From CANDOC01 sp965261725 (GTDB lineage Bacteria; Pseudomonadota; Gammaproteobacteria; Pseudomonadales; Endozoicomonadaceae), in the NCBI GenBank assembly GCA_965261725.1, contig CBDHDU010000047.1, positions 62,001 to 126,000 on the forward strand: a DNA stretch of 64,000 nt, read 5' to 3'. The position numbers and the translations under genes are program-made. The notes beneath the pieces are model-generated. The model was given only the letters and a program-made list of their open reading frames with translations. It was not told the DNA's origin and made no database searches. Numbering within the stretch: the stretch's first letter is position 1; every line of letters starts with the position of its first letter. Shown in pieces: positions 53,855 through 63,001 of this stretch.

Positions 53855-54463
53855 TCAGAGCTTTAAGAATTCAGCATCAACACGACAGAACTGGATAATC
53901 AGCAATGCCACTGTAGCATAAAAGCCAAATGGGTCATGGCGGGTAATATCCTGCTGCCATTCGGGTAGCCAGTTCAGTAACTGATTCTCCAGAACATCCC
54001 GTTGTATTTCTGCTGGTTTTCCCTGTATCGCAAGGTTACCCATGAAATCCAGAATAATGCCCAGATGATCTGCAGGTTCCTTAAAACCTTCAGACCGGGC
54101 AAAACCGTTTTCTTCCAGCTTCTGCAACATCTGATGATGAGGTTCCTGCATCAGCAGTCGTTTATCAGAGGCATAAACTGAACCGTAAGGCAGTGCACCT
54201 TTTTTGGCGGTTCCCAGAAACAGCTGGGCATAGTCAGCAGCGAGTTCGAGAGGAGTATCCGCTCTTTCCTGTAAAGCGGTTACAGCTTGACGAAAAGTAT
54301 GCACTGCATCCTGCAGTCCGGACTCTTCGGCCAGCGCTTCCAGAAAGCGATTCATATCATCACCAAACAACTGATCCAGCTGCGTCTCATTGAGTTCAGC
54401 TGCAATCAGGCTGGAAAGCCACCAGTAAACCTGAGCGCGGTTTTCAGCAGTTGAGTCAGTCAT
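53855..54463 (-). CDS. torD: TorD, TorA-specific chaperone
   Basis: 202-residue all-helical cytosolic chaperone of the TorD/DmsD family that binds the TorA signal peptide and helps insert the molybdenum cofactor. The conserved EPADHLGIILDFMGNLA motif is present at about residues 122-138, with YAQLFLG earlier. Third gene of torCAD, 93 bases after torA. Confidence 0.93.
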   Translation of the reverse strand: MTDSTAENRAQVYWWLSSLIAAELNETQLDQLFGDDMNRFLEALAEESGLQDAVHTFRQAVTALQERADTPLELAADYAQLFLGTAKKGALPYGSVYASDKRLLMQEPHHQMLQKLEENGFARSEGFKEPADHLGIILDFMGNLAIQGKPAEIQRDVLENQLLNWLPEWQQDITRHDPFGFYATVALLIIQFCRVDAEFLKL

Positions 54464-54556
54464 ATTAAGGTCTGGATTCCAAATAGCGGGGAAGTATAGA
54501 AGAGATAAAGCTGGCCAGATTCTTATATAAATGAGAATCCGACCCGCTTGAGTCTA

Positions 54557-57055
54557 TCAGGCTCTGACTTCGACAGGACCGTCGAATGCCGTTACCTTCA
54601 GAGCAGAGCCAGTGTATTTCTCCATATCAACAACAACTGTATGGGCTGATGTTGCCTGCGCCAGCTTGGAGCTGCGCATATCGCGGGTCAATACATTAGG
54701 GTCACCGTTCTTACAGATGCTGCCGATCTTGCCGCCTTCAGCCGGATCGTACCAGGCACCTTCAAAGATACGAATAACACCCGGCTTGTAACGGTCGCTG
54801 ACTTTCGCACCAGTCAGTACCTGTCCACGGTCGTTGAATACACGAACGATGTCGCCGTCTTTAATGCCGCGAGCCTTGGCATCCTGCGGACTCATGTAAA
54901 CCGGTTCACGCCCTGCGACTTCATAAGTCTCACGCAGACCTTTGGAAGCGTTCAGCTGAGAATGAACACGATCTTTCGGGTGACAGGATTGCAGGTGCAG
55001 CGGAAACTTATCAGAACCCTGACCGCCGTGAGAACGTTCAAACGGTTCCATCCAGGTTGGGTGTGCAGGGCAGTCGTCGTAACCCAGTTTGGCGATGGAT
55101 TCAGAGTAAATCTCGATCAGACCGGTTGGGGTACCCAGTGCTTCCAGCTCAGGCTCTGCACGGAATTCAGAGTGACGAACCCACAGGTTTTCAGTGGACT
55201 TGTCGAACTCTACGTAGCCTTCGCCGTTCCAGAACTCGTCAAAGGATGGCATGTCGATCTTGCGTAGCTTGCCGCCGTTACGAGCCTGGTTGTACAGGTG
55301 CTCCAGCCAGCCCATTTCATCACGGCCTTCAGTGAACACTGCGTCCTGATCAAAGCGCTTGCTCAGGTCTGCAAAGATATCGATATCGTTACGGGATTCG
55401 AACAGCGGCTCAACCAGCTTGTGCATGGCGATGATGCCCTTGCGGGAGTGGTTACCGAAGCCGTCAATATCATTACGCTCATAAGGCGTAGTGGCTGGCA
55501 GTACGATGTCGGAGAAACGGCAGGTTGCTGTCCAGTGATTATCGATAGCGATTGCAGTTTCGAGGTTCTGCCAGGCGCGAACCATCTTGTTACGGTCCTG
55601 CTGGTGATGGAAAGGGTTACAACCGGTGAAGATAGCAACCTTGATCGCAGGCAGTGTGGTTTTACGACCGTTGAAGTCGATAACCTTGCCGGGCTCCATC
55701 ATTGAGTCAACAAAGCGGGCAACCGGAATGGTCTGGGAGTACTTGCCAAAGTCGCCGTTGTACTTAGGCTTGCCACCCGGCGCGCTACCGGTAAAGCCGT
55801 TAACTTTGACAGCCTTTTTACGGGTTGGTACACCCGCACCGTTGTAGTGCCAGCCAAAGCCGAAGCCGCCACCAGGCAGGCCGATCTGGCCAATCATGGA
55901 AGCCAGTACAACCAGCATCCAGGCATACTGTTCGCCGTGGTGCATACGCTGCACACACCAGCCACCGATAAACTGGGTACGACCTTTAGCAAAGGTACGT
56001 GCCAGATCTTTAATGGTGTTGGCCGGAATACCACAGATTTTGCTCGCCCATTCGGCTGTCTTAGGCTGACCATCGGATTCGCCGGTCAGGTAAGGCAGGA
56101 ACTTCTCAAAGCCGGTGGTGTAATCCAGCAGGAAGGTTTTGTCGTGCAAACCTTCGCTGTACAGGGTGTGTGCCATACCCAGCATCAGCGGAACGTCAGT
56201 CTGTGGGTTCAGGGCAAGCTGTTCACAGCCGAGGAATGCCTGAGTTTCGGAAACCACAGGGTCGATGCTGATGGCGCGGATACTGCCGTCGGCAATCTTT
56301 TTCTTCAGGTCATGGTAGTAGCCATAAACGTCATGATCCGGAGTGCTCCAGCCTGCCTGCAGGTTCTTGATCGGGTCGGAACCCCAGAATACAACAGTGT
56401 TAGAGTTTTCCAGTACCAGTGGCCAGGAAGTCTGTTGGCTGTAAACTTCAGTAGAACCTACGACGCGTGGCAGAATTACCTGTGCGGCACCGGTAGAGTA
56501 ATCACCAACCTTCTTAACATAAGTGCCGTGCAGGCCAACCGCACGCTGCATCGCGGCGATGCAGTTGTGGTAGGCGCCGTTGGCTTTCCAGCCAGTATGA
56601 CCGGCATACAGACCAGAAGGGCCGTGAGTGTTCTGTACGCGTTCCAGTTCTTCGTAGAAAAAGTCCAGTGCCTGTTCCCAGGTTACACGGACAAAGCGGT
56701 TGTCGCCGCGCTGAGTGGTGTCACTCTTTTCACGGTTCTTCAGCCAGTCCAGACGTACCATCGGGTAACGTACACGGGCGGTGGAGTACAGGTCGTCCCG
56801 TACCCCGATCAGCATATCGCTTGGATAGATATCTTTTTCAAAAGGCTTAACGGACGTCAGTTCACCGTTCTCAACCTTGGCACGGAATGCCCCCCAATGG
56901 GTCGCATTGGTTTTTTCCATAGCCGGTGCACAGGCATCATGTGCAGAAGCTTTGCCAACCAGCAGGCTGGGGCCGATCATGCCCGCAGCTGCAGTTTTCA
57001 TCATGCCACCCAGAAAACGACGGCGGCTAACCTTTACTGAATCAATTACGCTCAT
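54557..57055 (-). CDS. torA: Trimethylamine-N-oxide reductase
   Basis: 832-residue periplasmic molybdoenzyme that reduces TMAO to trimethylamine at the end of an anaerobic respiratory chain. The Tat signal has SRRRFLGG (residues 10-17) and a cleavage region near GKASA. The molybdopterin domains include GDYSTGAAQVILPRV with the probable Ser ligand of molybdenum, and the C-terminal dinucleotide-binding domain HPKDRVHSQLN. No N-terminal iron-sulfur Cys motif, as expected for this class. CGGAG lies before the ATG; 27 bases follow torC. Confidence 0.96.
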   Translation of the reverse strand: MSVIDSVKVSRRRFLGGMMKTAAAGMIGPSLLVGKASAHDACAPAMEKTNATHWGAFRAKVENGELTSVKPFEKDIYPSDMLIGVRDDLYSTARVRYPMVRLDWLKNREKSDTTQRGDNRFVRVTWEQALDFFYEELERVQNTHGPSGLYAGHTGWKANGAYHNCIAAMQRAVGLHGTYVKKVGDYSTGAAQVILPRVVGSTEVYSQQTSWPLVLENSNTVVFWGSDPIKNLQAGWSTPDHDVYGYYHDLKKKIADGSIRAISIDPVVSETQAFLGCEQLALNPQTDVPLMLGMAHTLYSEGLHDKTFLLDYTTGFEKFLPYLTGESDGQPKTAEWASKICGIPANTIKDLARTFAKGRTQFIGGWCVQRMHHGEQYAWMLVVLASMIGQIGLPGGGFGFGWHYNGAGVPTRKKAVKVNGFTGSAPGGKPKYNGDFGKYSQTIPVARFVDSMMEPGKVIDFNGRKTTLPAIKVAIFTGCNPFHHQQDRNKMVRAWQNLETAIAIDNHWTATCRFSDIVLPATTPYERNDIDGFGNHSRKGIIAMHKLVEPLFESRNDIDIFADLSKRFDQDAVFTEGRDEMGWLEHLYNQARNGGKLRKIDMPSFDEFWNGEGYVEFDKSTENLWVRHSEFRAEPELEALGTPTGLIEIYSESIAKLGYDDCPAHPTWMEPFERSHGGQGSDKFPLHLQSCHPKDRVHSQLNASKGLRETYEVAGREPVYMSPQDAKARGIKDGDIVRVFNDRGQVLTGAKVSDRYKPGVIRIFEGAWYDPAEGGKIGSICKNGDPNVLTRDMRSSKLAQATSAHTVVVDMEKYTGSALKVTAFDGPVEVRA

Positions 57056-57082
57056 TTTTCTACTCCGTTTCTTTTTAATTGC

Positions 57083-58243
57083 TTAGTGAGCGCCGCCGTG
57101 GGCGGAGTCAGAGCCGTGGTTCTGCAGGTATTTCAGCAGGGTACGTTCTTCACGCTTGCTCAGGTCTGCAAAGCTCATCATGCCTTTCAGCTGGGCAATC
57201 CATTCGGTGGAGCTGAAGTGGTTTACGTCTGGTGCGCCGTGACACTGAGTACAGGTGCTCTGATACAGTTCTTCGGTGTAGTCCCAGATCGGGCGAACGT
57301 CGGTCAGCAGGTTTTCATTCTTGATCCAGGCGTTGGTGCTGACTTTTTCCCAGGTCTTGCCGGTTTCTTCCAGGGTGGTGGATTCCAGTACTTCAACTTT
57401 CTCAGCCTGAGCAGTACGCAGTGCTGCAGAGAAGATACGCTTACCCGCTTCAGCAGTCAGTACACGACCACGGCCGCTGGTGTCACGCCAGCCGATAACG
57501 TCAACATTCAGCATATCGCCCTGACGCTCTTTAACCTGTACTTCGGTCGCAGGCAGCAGCTTGCCGACTTCAGTTTCAGTGTTAGCTGCTTCGTACAGCT
57601 TGACTTCAGTCAGAGAGAACATCAGATCTTCAGAAGCAGATTCAGCGCCCAGCTTTTCCAGAGTTTTCCAGGTCTTGCGGTAGCCGCTGCTCATATCAGG
57701 CAGTTCGTGGGCAATACCTTTGTGGCAGGAAATACAGGTCTGGTTGGTTGTTGCAGCTTCCATCATCTGCTTGGCAGCAGCGACAGACTGTTTACTGTGA
57801 TCCATGGCTTCATAGGAGTGACACTTGCGACAGCCGGAAGAGTCATTGTCTTCCATACGCGCCCAGACACGCTCAGCCAGCTCAAGGCGTTTTTCCTGAA
57901 ACTGTTCGGGTGTATCAATGGATTTGGTAATGAAGTGTTGGTACAGATCGTTGGATGCGCCGATTTTGCGCAGAATCTGTCCGGTCAAGTCTTGAGGCAT
58001 GTGACAGTCAGAGCAGATGGCCTGAACACCGGAAGCATTCGAGTAGTGAACAGACTGTTTGTACTCTTCAAATACAGGCTCCATGGTGTGACAGCTGCTA
58101 CAGAACTCTACAGAGCCGGTTAATTCAAAGCCTTTATGCCCAGTCCAGATCAGTGCAACAGTGGCAATAGCTCCTGTCAGAAGCAGTGCGATCACTGAGT
58201 AACGACCGGATGGTGTCGTTAAAAAGTTCCAAATTTTTTTCAT
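57083..58243 (-). CDS. torC: TorC, pentaheme c-type cytochrome
   Basis: 386-residue membrane-anchored cytochrome that passes electrons from menaquinol to TorA. One N-terminal transmembrane helix (about 16-33) is followed by four NapC/NirT-type hemes (CSSCH, CSDCH, CRKCH, CISCH) and a separate C-terminal heme (CTQCH), five in all as in E. coli TorC. First gene of torCAD and divergent from torR. Confidence 0.96.
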   Translation of the reverse strand: MKKIWNFLTTPSGRYSVIALLLTGAIATVALIWTGHKGFELTGSVEFCSSCHTMEPVFEEYKQSVHYSNASGVQAICSDCHMPQDLTGQILRKIGASNDLYQHFITKSIDTPEQFQEKRLELAERVWARMEDNDSSGCRKCHSYEAMDHSKQSVAAAKQMMEAATTNQTCISCHKGIAHELPDMSSGYRKTWKTLEKLGAESASEDLMFSLTEVKLYEAANTETEVGKLLPATEVQVKERQGDMLNVDVIGWRDTSGRGRVLTAEAGKRIFSAALRTAQAEKVEVLESTTLEETGKTWEKVSTNAWIKNENLLTDVRPIWDYTEELYQSTCTQCHGAPDVNHFSSTEWIAQLKGMMSFADLSKREERTLLKYLQNHGSDSAHGGAH

Positions 58244-58352
58244 GAATTGTGTGCCAGTGGCTAGTTAAAAATTATGTTGTGCTGACACTTTATTGATATG
58301 TTGTGAACCACTCTGCACCTGCTGTGAACAACAGGTGTTTAATTGTGAAAAA

Positions 58353-58362
58353 ATATGAATAG
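58353..58362 (-). promoter_or_regulatory. Tor-box-like site upstream of torC
   Basis: On the torC strand CTATTCATAT matches nine of ten bases of the E. coli tor box CTGTTCATAT, about 110 bases before torC. Further repeats GTGAAC (58302 region and 58324 region) lie between it and torC. TorR control of torCAD is the expected arrangement; the site is inferred by motif. Confidence 0.45.
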
Positions 58363-58405
58363 AATAGGCACCTGTCAGAGGGGAAGTCGGCGGAGCATAA
58401 AATTC

Positions 58406-59137
58406 ATGAGTTACCATGTCCTGGTCGTTGAAGATGAACCGGTCACCCGCGCTCGGCTGGCCGGTTATTTTCGCAAGGGGGGATACCAAGTCAGTGAGGC
58501 GGCTGATGGTAAACAGCTGTGGGAAGTCTTTGAGCGCGAATCAATTGATTTGATTTTGCTGGATATTAATTTGCCGGGAGAAGATGGCCTGTCTTTGACC
58601 CGGATGCTGAGAAGTCGTTCTACGGTGGGCATTATTCTGGTAACCGGCAGAACCGATATGGTTGACCGGGTTGTCGGATTGGAAATGGGAGCAGATGACT
58701 ATGTCGTCAAACCTGTAGAGTTGCGGGAGCTGCTGGTAAGAGCGAAAAACCTGCTGTGGCGTATATCGCTGGCTCAGGAAACTCAGCAAGAGGTCGAACC
58801 GGAAACTGCAGAAAGCATAGAGGATGACCAGATCCTGCACTTCAGAGACTGGGCGCTGGATACTCGTAGGCGTGATCTATCCCGAAATCAGCAGTCAGTG
58901 GCTTTGACCAGTGCAGAATATGATTTGCTACTGGCATTGATGACACAATCAGGCACTGTATTAAGCCGGGAGCGACTGATGAATCTGATCAGTCATCGCA
59001 GCCAGTCTGCCGGTGATCGTACGATTGATACCCTGATTCGGCGGTTGCGCTCCAAACTGTGTGATCCGGCGCGTAATCCGATGCTGATCAAAACTGTTCA
59101 TGGGGAAGGGTATTTATTTACCGAGACGGTGCACTAA
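58406..59137 (+). CDS. torR: TorR, OmpR-family response regulator
   Basis: 243 residues: receiver with phospho-Asp in LILLDINLPGEDGLSL and winged-helix DNA-binding domain (TSAEYDLLLALMTQSGTVLSRERLM, VHGEGYLF). RSTVGIILVTGRTDMVDRVVGLEMGADDYV in pieces closely follows E. coli TorR. It activates torCAD when phosphorylated by TorS, which is not in the window. The ATG at 58406 gives the MSYHVLVVEDEP start and has GGAG upstream; the frame to 58355 is too long. Its 3' end overlaps torT by 20 bases. Confidence 0.92.
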   Translation: MSYHVLVVEDEPVTRARLAGYFRKGGYQVSEAADGKQLWEVFERESIDLILLDINLPGEDGLSLTRMLRSRSTVGIILVTGRTDMVDRVVGLEMGADDYVVKPVELRELLVRAKNLLWRISLAQETQQEVEPETAESIEDDQILHFRDWALDTRRRDLSRNQQSVALTSAEYDLLLALMTQSGTVLSRERLMNLISHRSQSAGDRTIDTLIRRLRSKLCDPARNPMLIKTVHGEGYLFTETVH

Positions 59138-60191
59138 CTTCATAAACAGGTCTGTAATTTGCCGGAGCCAGGGAGTATTGCTGTTGCTCCGGTGATATAG
59201 GCTCGTTTGATCGTCTTATGATTCTGGAGCCAAGATCTTTTATCCAGAATTCACCTTCCAGATAACGGACGGCCTGATCGATAGCCAGCCGGCCTTGCAA
59301 TACAGGCTGATCATCATTGCTGGTGAGAATTTTGCCACGAATCAGCCCCCGGTAAACGCCATGGGTTAGATAGGTTGAAATAATCTCAGGCTTGTTTTTA
59401 CCTTGTTGCTGCATAGCGCTAACAGCAACTTCAGCCATTGTGGCATCACCGATCAGATAATCCAGATCGGGATACTGGTTAAGCACTTTGTGGATTAACT
59501 GTCGTTTGATTGCTTTATCGTTATCACCATATTCCCGCGTCACAATCTTTACTGCGCTGTTTTCAAGAGCTTTCATCAAACCTTGTTCAGTTACACTGCT
59601 GCCACCCCTGCCCGGAGGCGAGGATAGCCATGCCGCGTGAACGGGTTTACTTGCAGGCGGATGCTGTTCTTCCAGCCACTGGCCAATGGTATATCCCATT
59701 TGATACCAGCTGACGCCGGTTTTCCCCGTAATATTTTTGGGCTCAAGATTATTCACCAGTCCGAAAACCGGGGTGCTTTGGGCAAACGTATTGATAGTGG
59801 AAGTCATTACGTCGTAGCCGATACTGCCGACCAGTACCGCATCTGCTTTCCATTGTCTGCATTCTTCCAGCTGCTTGCTCTGGTTTTGGCTATCGGTATA
59901 ACCGTCGGCAACCAGCACTTTTAAATTGATGCCCAGCGTTTTAGCCTGATCCACCATGCCGTAGTTAATATTCAGCCAGTAGGAGTCTTTCAGGTGTGGG
60001 TAGAGTGTACACAGCCGCCATTTTTGCCGGCTTTCAGTGAGTGGTGTGAAAGATTGCTGATGCACACTGCTGTAATCAAATGCCTGATCGGGTGCGACCA
60101 CTTCCCAAGTACCAGTGGGGGTAGTTGGTTTGGCTGTAGCAGCGCTGATGCTGCATAACAGCAGAGTGGCAAATAAAATGAGGCGCGACAT
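59118..60191 (-). CDS. torT: TorT, periplasmic TMAO-sensing binding protein
   Basis: 357-residue periplasmic sugar-binding-fold protein that binds TMAO and acts with the TorS kinase. A signal peptide (MSRLILFATLLLCSISAATA) is followed by WRLCTLYPHLKDSYWLNINYGMV and ADGYTDSQNQSKQLEECRQWKADAVLVG in pieces, typical of TorT. The ATG at 60191 is chosen for the signal peptide; the frame to 60302 is non-family sequence. Convergent with torR with overlapping ends, unlike the co-directional torT-torS order common elsewhere. Confidence 0.9.
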   Translation of the reverse strand: MSRLILFATLLLCSISAATAKPTTPTGTWEVVAPDQAFDYSSVHQQSFTPLTESRQKWRLCTLYPHLKDSYWLNINYGMVDQAKTLGINLKVLVADGYTDSQNQSKQLEECRQWKADAVLVGSIGYDVMTSTINTFAQSTPVFGLVNNLEPKNITGKTGVSWYQMGYTIGQWLEEQHPPASKPVHAAWLSSPPGRGGSSVTEQGLMKALENSAVKIVTREYGDNDKAIKRQLIHKVLNQYPDLDYLIGDATMAEVAVSAMQQQGKNKPEIISTYLTHGVYRGLIRGKILTSNDDQPVLQGRLAIDQAVRYLEGEFWIKDLGSRIIRRSNEPISPEQQQYSLAPANYRPVYEVSAPSR

Positions 60192-60375
60192 TAATACTGA
60201 GAACCCTAAAGCAAGCTCCGCATTATTCGCAGTCAACGTCTTGGGCACAATTGATATATGCCGGAATAACCAAAGATTAATTTTATTTAATCTTCTACTC
60301 ACTCTTTTTTCACTGGGTTGCGGATAGACTTTGAGAAAGTATTAATGATTATGCTTAGGGCAAAGGAGAGTCGTT

Positions 60376-60999
60376 ATGTCTCTGTTCAAAAATATATTAA
60401 TCGGGTTGGTGTTTGTCTCTGTAAGTGCCTTTGCAGAAGACGATGAAATGATACTGCGTCTGGCGTTACAGAGTGCTGCATTGCAGCCGGAACAGGTGAT
60501 GGAGCAGTCGCTTGAAAAATACCCGGGGTTTATCGAAGAGTTCAGTATTGACGAGGAAGATGGCAGGATGATTTATGAAATCTCTATCATCAGCCCGGAA
60601 ACCGGCCGCAGAACCGAAATCGAAATCGATATGCTCAGTGGTAAGACTCTGGAGGTCGAAGAGGAAAAAATTCGCAGCTGGAACGCGACAGATAAAACCT
60701 TTTCCAAAGCCCGGTATCAGCAGCTTGTAAGCAGTAAGGTCAGCTTGCAAACCGCAGTTTCTGAAGCTCAGAAGCTTTTCCCGGGGCAGTTGATCGAAGC
60801 AGAACTTGAAGACGAAAAGGGCATCGTATTTTTCGAAATCGAGATGCTTTCGGAAGATAACTTGAAAACCATTGTCGTTGATATTAAAACCGGCAAGCCT
60901 ATCCCTGTTGCTCGTGGCCATTATGGCCATGGTGCCGAAGACAGCTGGAATAGAGGGAAGAGTAGTGACCGTGCTATGTCCGGGACAAAACATCTGTAG
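60376..60999 (+). pseudogene. PepSY-domain protein, 3' end replaced by IS4-family insertion
   Basis: Exported protein with a signal peptide and two PepSY-like modules (about 30-100 and 115-175), family members of which modulate peptidases or sensor kinases. The native frame is cut after KSSDR at 60973. The last codons (AMSGTKHL) come from the IS. Removing 60974-62158 and one 9-bp repeat extends it through GWFHWFESLV and a hydrophobic segment FIFILTLMLAMIA to a stop at 62266-62268, so the element removed a C-terminal membrane segment. It probably formed an operon with the response regulator 37 bases past that stop. Confidence 0.8.
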
Positions 61000-62158
61000 G
61001 TCAGGCATGACAGGGGGGGGATATGAGCTGACGCCTATGTAGAGTAATCTGTACGCTCTCTAACCTCCGGACAGATTACTGTAGTCGTACATGGAAGACG
61101 TCAGCTCACTGGTAAAGAATCTTAAGGCTCATCTCCCCTGGCATCAAGCCCAGATTGTGTTTCTGGCCCTATTCATTCTTGCCCTGATTAGAGGACGCTC
61201 CTGCAACCTTTATCGCGTGGCAGAAGAATTCCAGAGCAAGTCTCAGGCTGAATCCAGCTATCGCCGTATAAAGCGCTTTTTTTCAGGTTATACCTACTGT
61301 TACGAGCAACTGGGAAAGCTGATCCTCCAGTGGCTGAACCTTGGCAGCTACACACTCTGCATGGATAGAACCAACTGGAAGTTTGGTCGTAAAAATATCA
61401 ACTACCTGGTTGTGTCTATCGCTTGGCAGGGAGCCTCGATTCCCATTGTCTGGAGCTGTATGGATAAGGGCGGCGGTAACTCCAATACAGATGAACGAAT
61501 AGCCATCATGGAAAAGGTTTTGGCTCTGATCCCGGCTGCCAAGATCGATGGTCTGCTTGCTGACCGTGAATTCATCGGCCATGACTGGTTCAAATGGCTG
61601 GACGAGCAAGGCATCCTTTGTAGATTGCGGATCAAGGGTGATATCTCGGTTCTGGGCCGTTGTGGCAGGGATATCAAGGCAAGGCAGCTGTTTTGGAACC
61701 TAAAACCCAACCAGACAGAGATTTGGCACAGCAAACGCAGAGTTTCCGGTGTCTGCCTGTATATCGGTGGCAGGCGCACGGTCAAAGGGCTTCTGATCGT
61801 CGTAGCGACAAAAAAAACAGAGACGATGATAGAAGACTACTATAAGCGCTGGTCGATTGAGACGCTATTTGGTTGCCTGAAAAGTCGCGGCTTTGATCTT
61901 GAATCTACCCATATGACAGACCCTAATCGTATGGACAAGCTGATGGGTATTCTTGCATTGGCGTTTGCCTGGTGTCTGATAGTGGGTCACTGGAAGTATG
62001 GTGAAGCGAAATCGCTGCCGCTGAATAAGCATTGGAGACCAGCCAAGAGCTTGTTTCGGTTGGGATTGGATATGCTTCACAGAGTGCTGAAAAACGAAGG
62101 CTCAAAAAATGACGAAGTCAGCTTCCAGGTCTTACTTCAAGTTTTGTCCCGTACATAG
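60974..62158 (+). mobile_element. IS4-family insertion sequence, 1,185 bp
   Basis: Inverted repeats CTATGTcCGGGACAAAAC and CTATGTaCGGGACAAAAC at the two ends, flanked by the 9-bp direct repeat GTGACCGTG (60965-60973, 62159-62167). Interrupts the PepSY gene in the same orientation and separates it from the downstream two-component genes. Confidence 0.93.
61091..62158 (+). CDS. IS4-family transposase
   Basis: 355-residue DDE transposase: CMDRTNWKFG (first Asp), LLADREFIG (second Asp), and the IS4 signature YYKRWSIETLFGCLKSRGFDLE with the Y-(2)R-(3)E-(6)K spacing. Complete; its stop lies within the right inverted repeat. Confidence 0.94.
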   Translation: MEDVSSLVKNLKAHLPWHQAQIVFLALFILALIRGRSCNLYRVAEEFQSKSQAESSYRRIKRFFSGYTYCYEQLGKLILQWLNLGSYTLCMDRTNWKFGRKNINYLVVSIAWQGASIPIVWSCMDKGGGNSNTDERIAIMEKVLALIPAAKIDGLLADREFIGHDWFKWLDEQGILCRLRIKGDISVLGRCGRDIKARQLFWNLKPNQTEIWHSKRRVSGVCLYIGGRRTVKGLLIVVATKKTETMIEDYYKRWSIETLFGCLKSRGFDLESTHMTDPNRMDKLMGILALAFAWCLIVGHWKYGEAKSLPLNKHWRPAKSLFRLGLDMLHRVLKNEGSKNDEVSFQVLLQVLSRT

Positions 62159-62167
62159 GTGACCGTG

Positions 62168-62268
62168 GCTGGTTCCACTGGTTTGAATCACTTGTAAGCT
62201 TTATTTTTATTCTGACACTGATGTTAGCGATGATTGCTCCACTGGATGCAGTCTGTGTGGAACGTTAG
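62168..62268 (+). pseudogene. Displaced 3' end of the PepSY gene
   Basis: In-frame remainder of the PepSY gene past the IS4 element: GWFHWFESLVSFIFILTLML and onward to VCVER, a stop at 62266-62268. No start codon with ribosome site; silent unless the element excises. Confidence 0.65.
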
Positions 62269-62305
62269 CTTTGCGGTGCTGTATGTAATGACTGTCTGAG
62301 GAGTT

Positions 62306-62989
62306 ATGTCTGTGAAATTACTGGTGATAGAGGATGACCAGACAACACGGGACTATGTTGTAAAAGGATTCATGGAAGCAGGATGGGCTGTCGATCAGGC
62401 AGATAATGGTCGGGATGGTTTATTTCTTGCGTCTGATGATACTTATGACGTGATCATCCTCGACCGTATGCTGCCCGGCATGGATGGCCTGAAGCTGCTG
62501 AAAATCCTCAGGGGAACAGACAATAATACACCGGTGCTTATCCTGAGTGCGCTGGATGCTGTTGATCAGCGTATTCAGGGATTACGGGAGGGTGGCGACG
62601 ATTATCTCTGCAAACCTTTTTCCTTTGCCGAGCTACTGGTAAGAGTCGAAATTCTGGCGCGTCGCGGCAAAGTTAAGCCTTCAATGACAACGCTGAAACT
62701 GGCTGATCTGAAAATGGATTTATTATCCCATCAGGTATTCCGGGGTGAAACTGAAATCAGCCTGCAGCCAAGAGAGTTTCAACTGCTGCGTTATCTCCTT
62801 GAGCATCAGGGCAAAGTTGTTTCCAGAACCTTATTGTTTGAAGCGGTGTGGGATTATCACTTTGATCCCGGCAGTAATATTATCGATGTCCATGTCGCCA
62901 AACTGCGTCGCAAGCTTGAAGCTGCCGGAGAAGGTTCGCTGATCCACACGGTTCGGGGAGCAGGTTATGTTCTCCGTAGTGCCAGCTGA
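62306..62989 (+). CDS. OmpR-family response regulator
   Basis: 227 residues: receiver with phospho-Asp in DVIILDRMLPGMDGL and winged-helix effector domain with IIDVHVAKLRRKLE and HTVRGAGYVL. Resembles QseB/TctD-type regulators. AGGAG precedes the ATG. It forms a pair with the histidine kinase 12 bases downstream and probably once followed the PepSY gene in one operon; the promoter may now lie in or after the IS4 element. Confidence 0.93.
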   Translation: MSVKLLVIEDDQTTRDYVVKGFMEAGWAVDQADNGRDGLFLASDDTYDVIILDRMLPGMDGLKLLKILRGTDNNTPVLILSALDAVDQRIQGLREGGDDYLCKPFSFAELLVRVEILARRGKVKPSMTTLKLADLKMDLLSHQVFRGETEISLQPREFQLLRYLLEHQGKVVSRTLLFEAVWDYHFDPGSNIIDVHVAKLRRKLEAAGEGSLIHTVRGAGYVLRSAS

Positions 62990-63001
62990 GCGGAGTATCT
63001 G

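Noticed and set aside
55847..57040. 397-residue plus-strand frame opposite torA, and a 345-residue frame opposite torC
   Set aside because: Both are antisense shadows of strongly supported genes with Tat/heme motifs. Their translations show no domain features.
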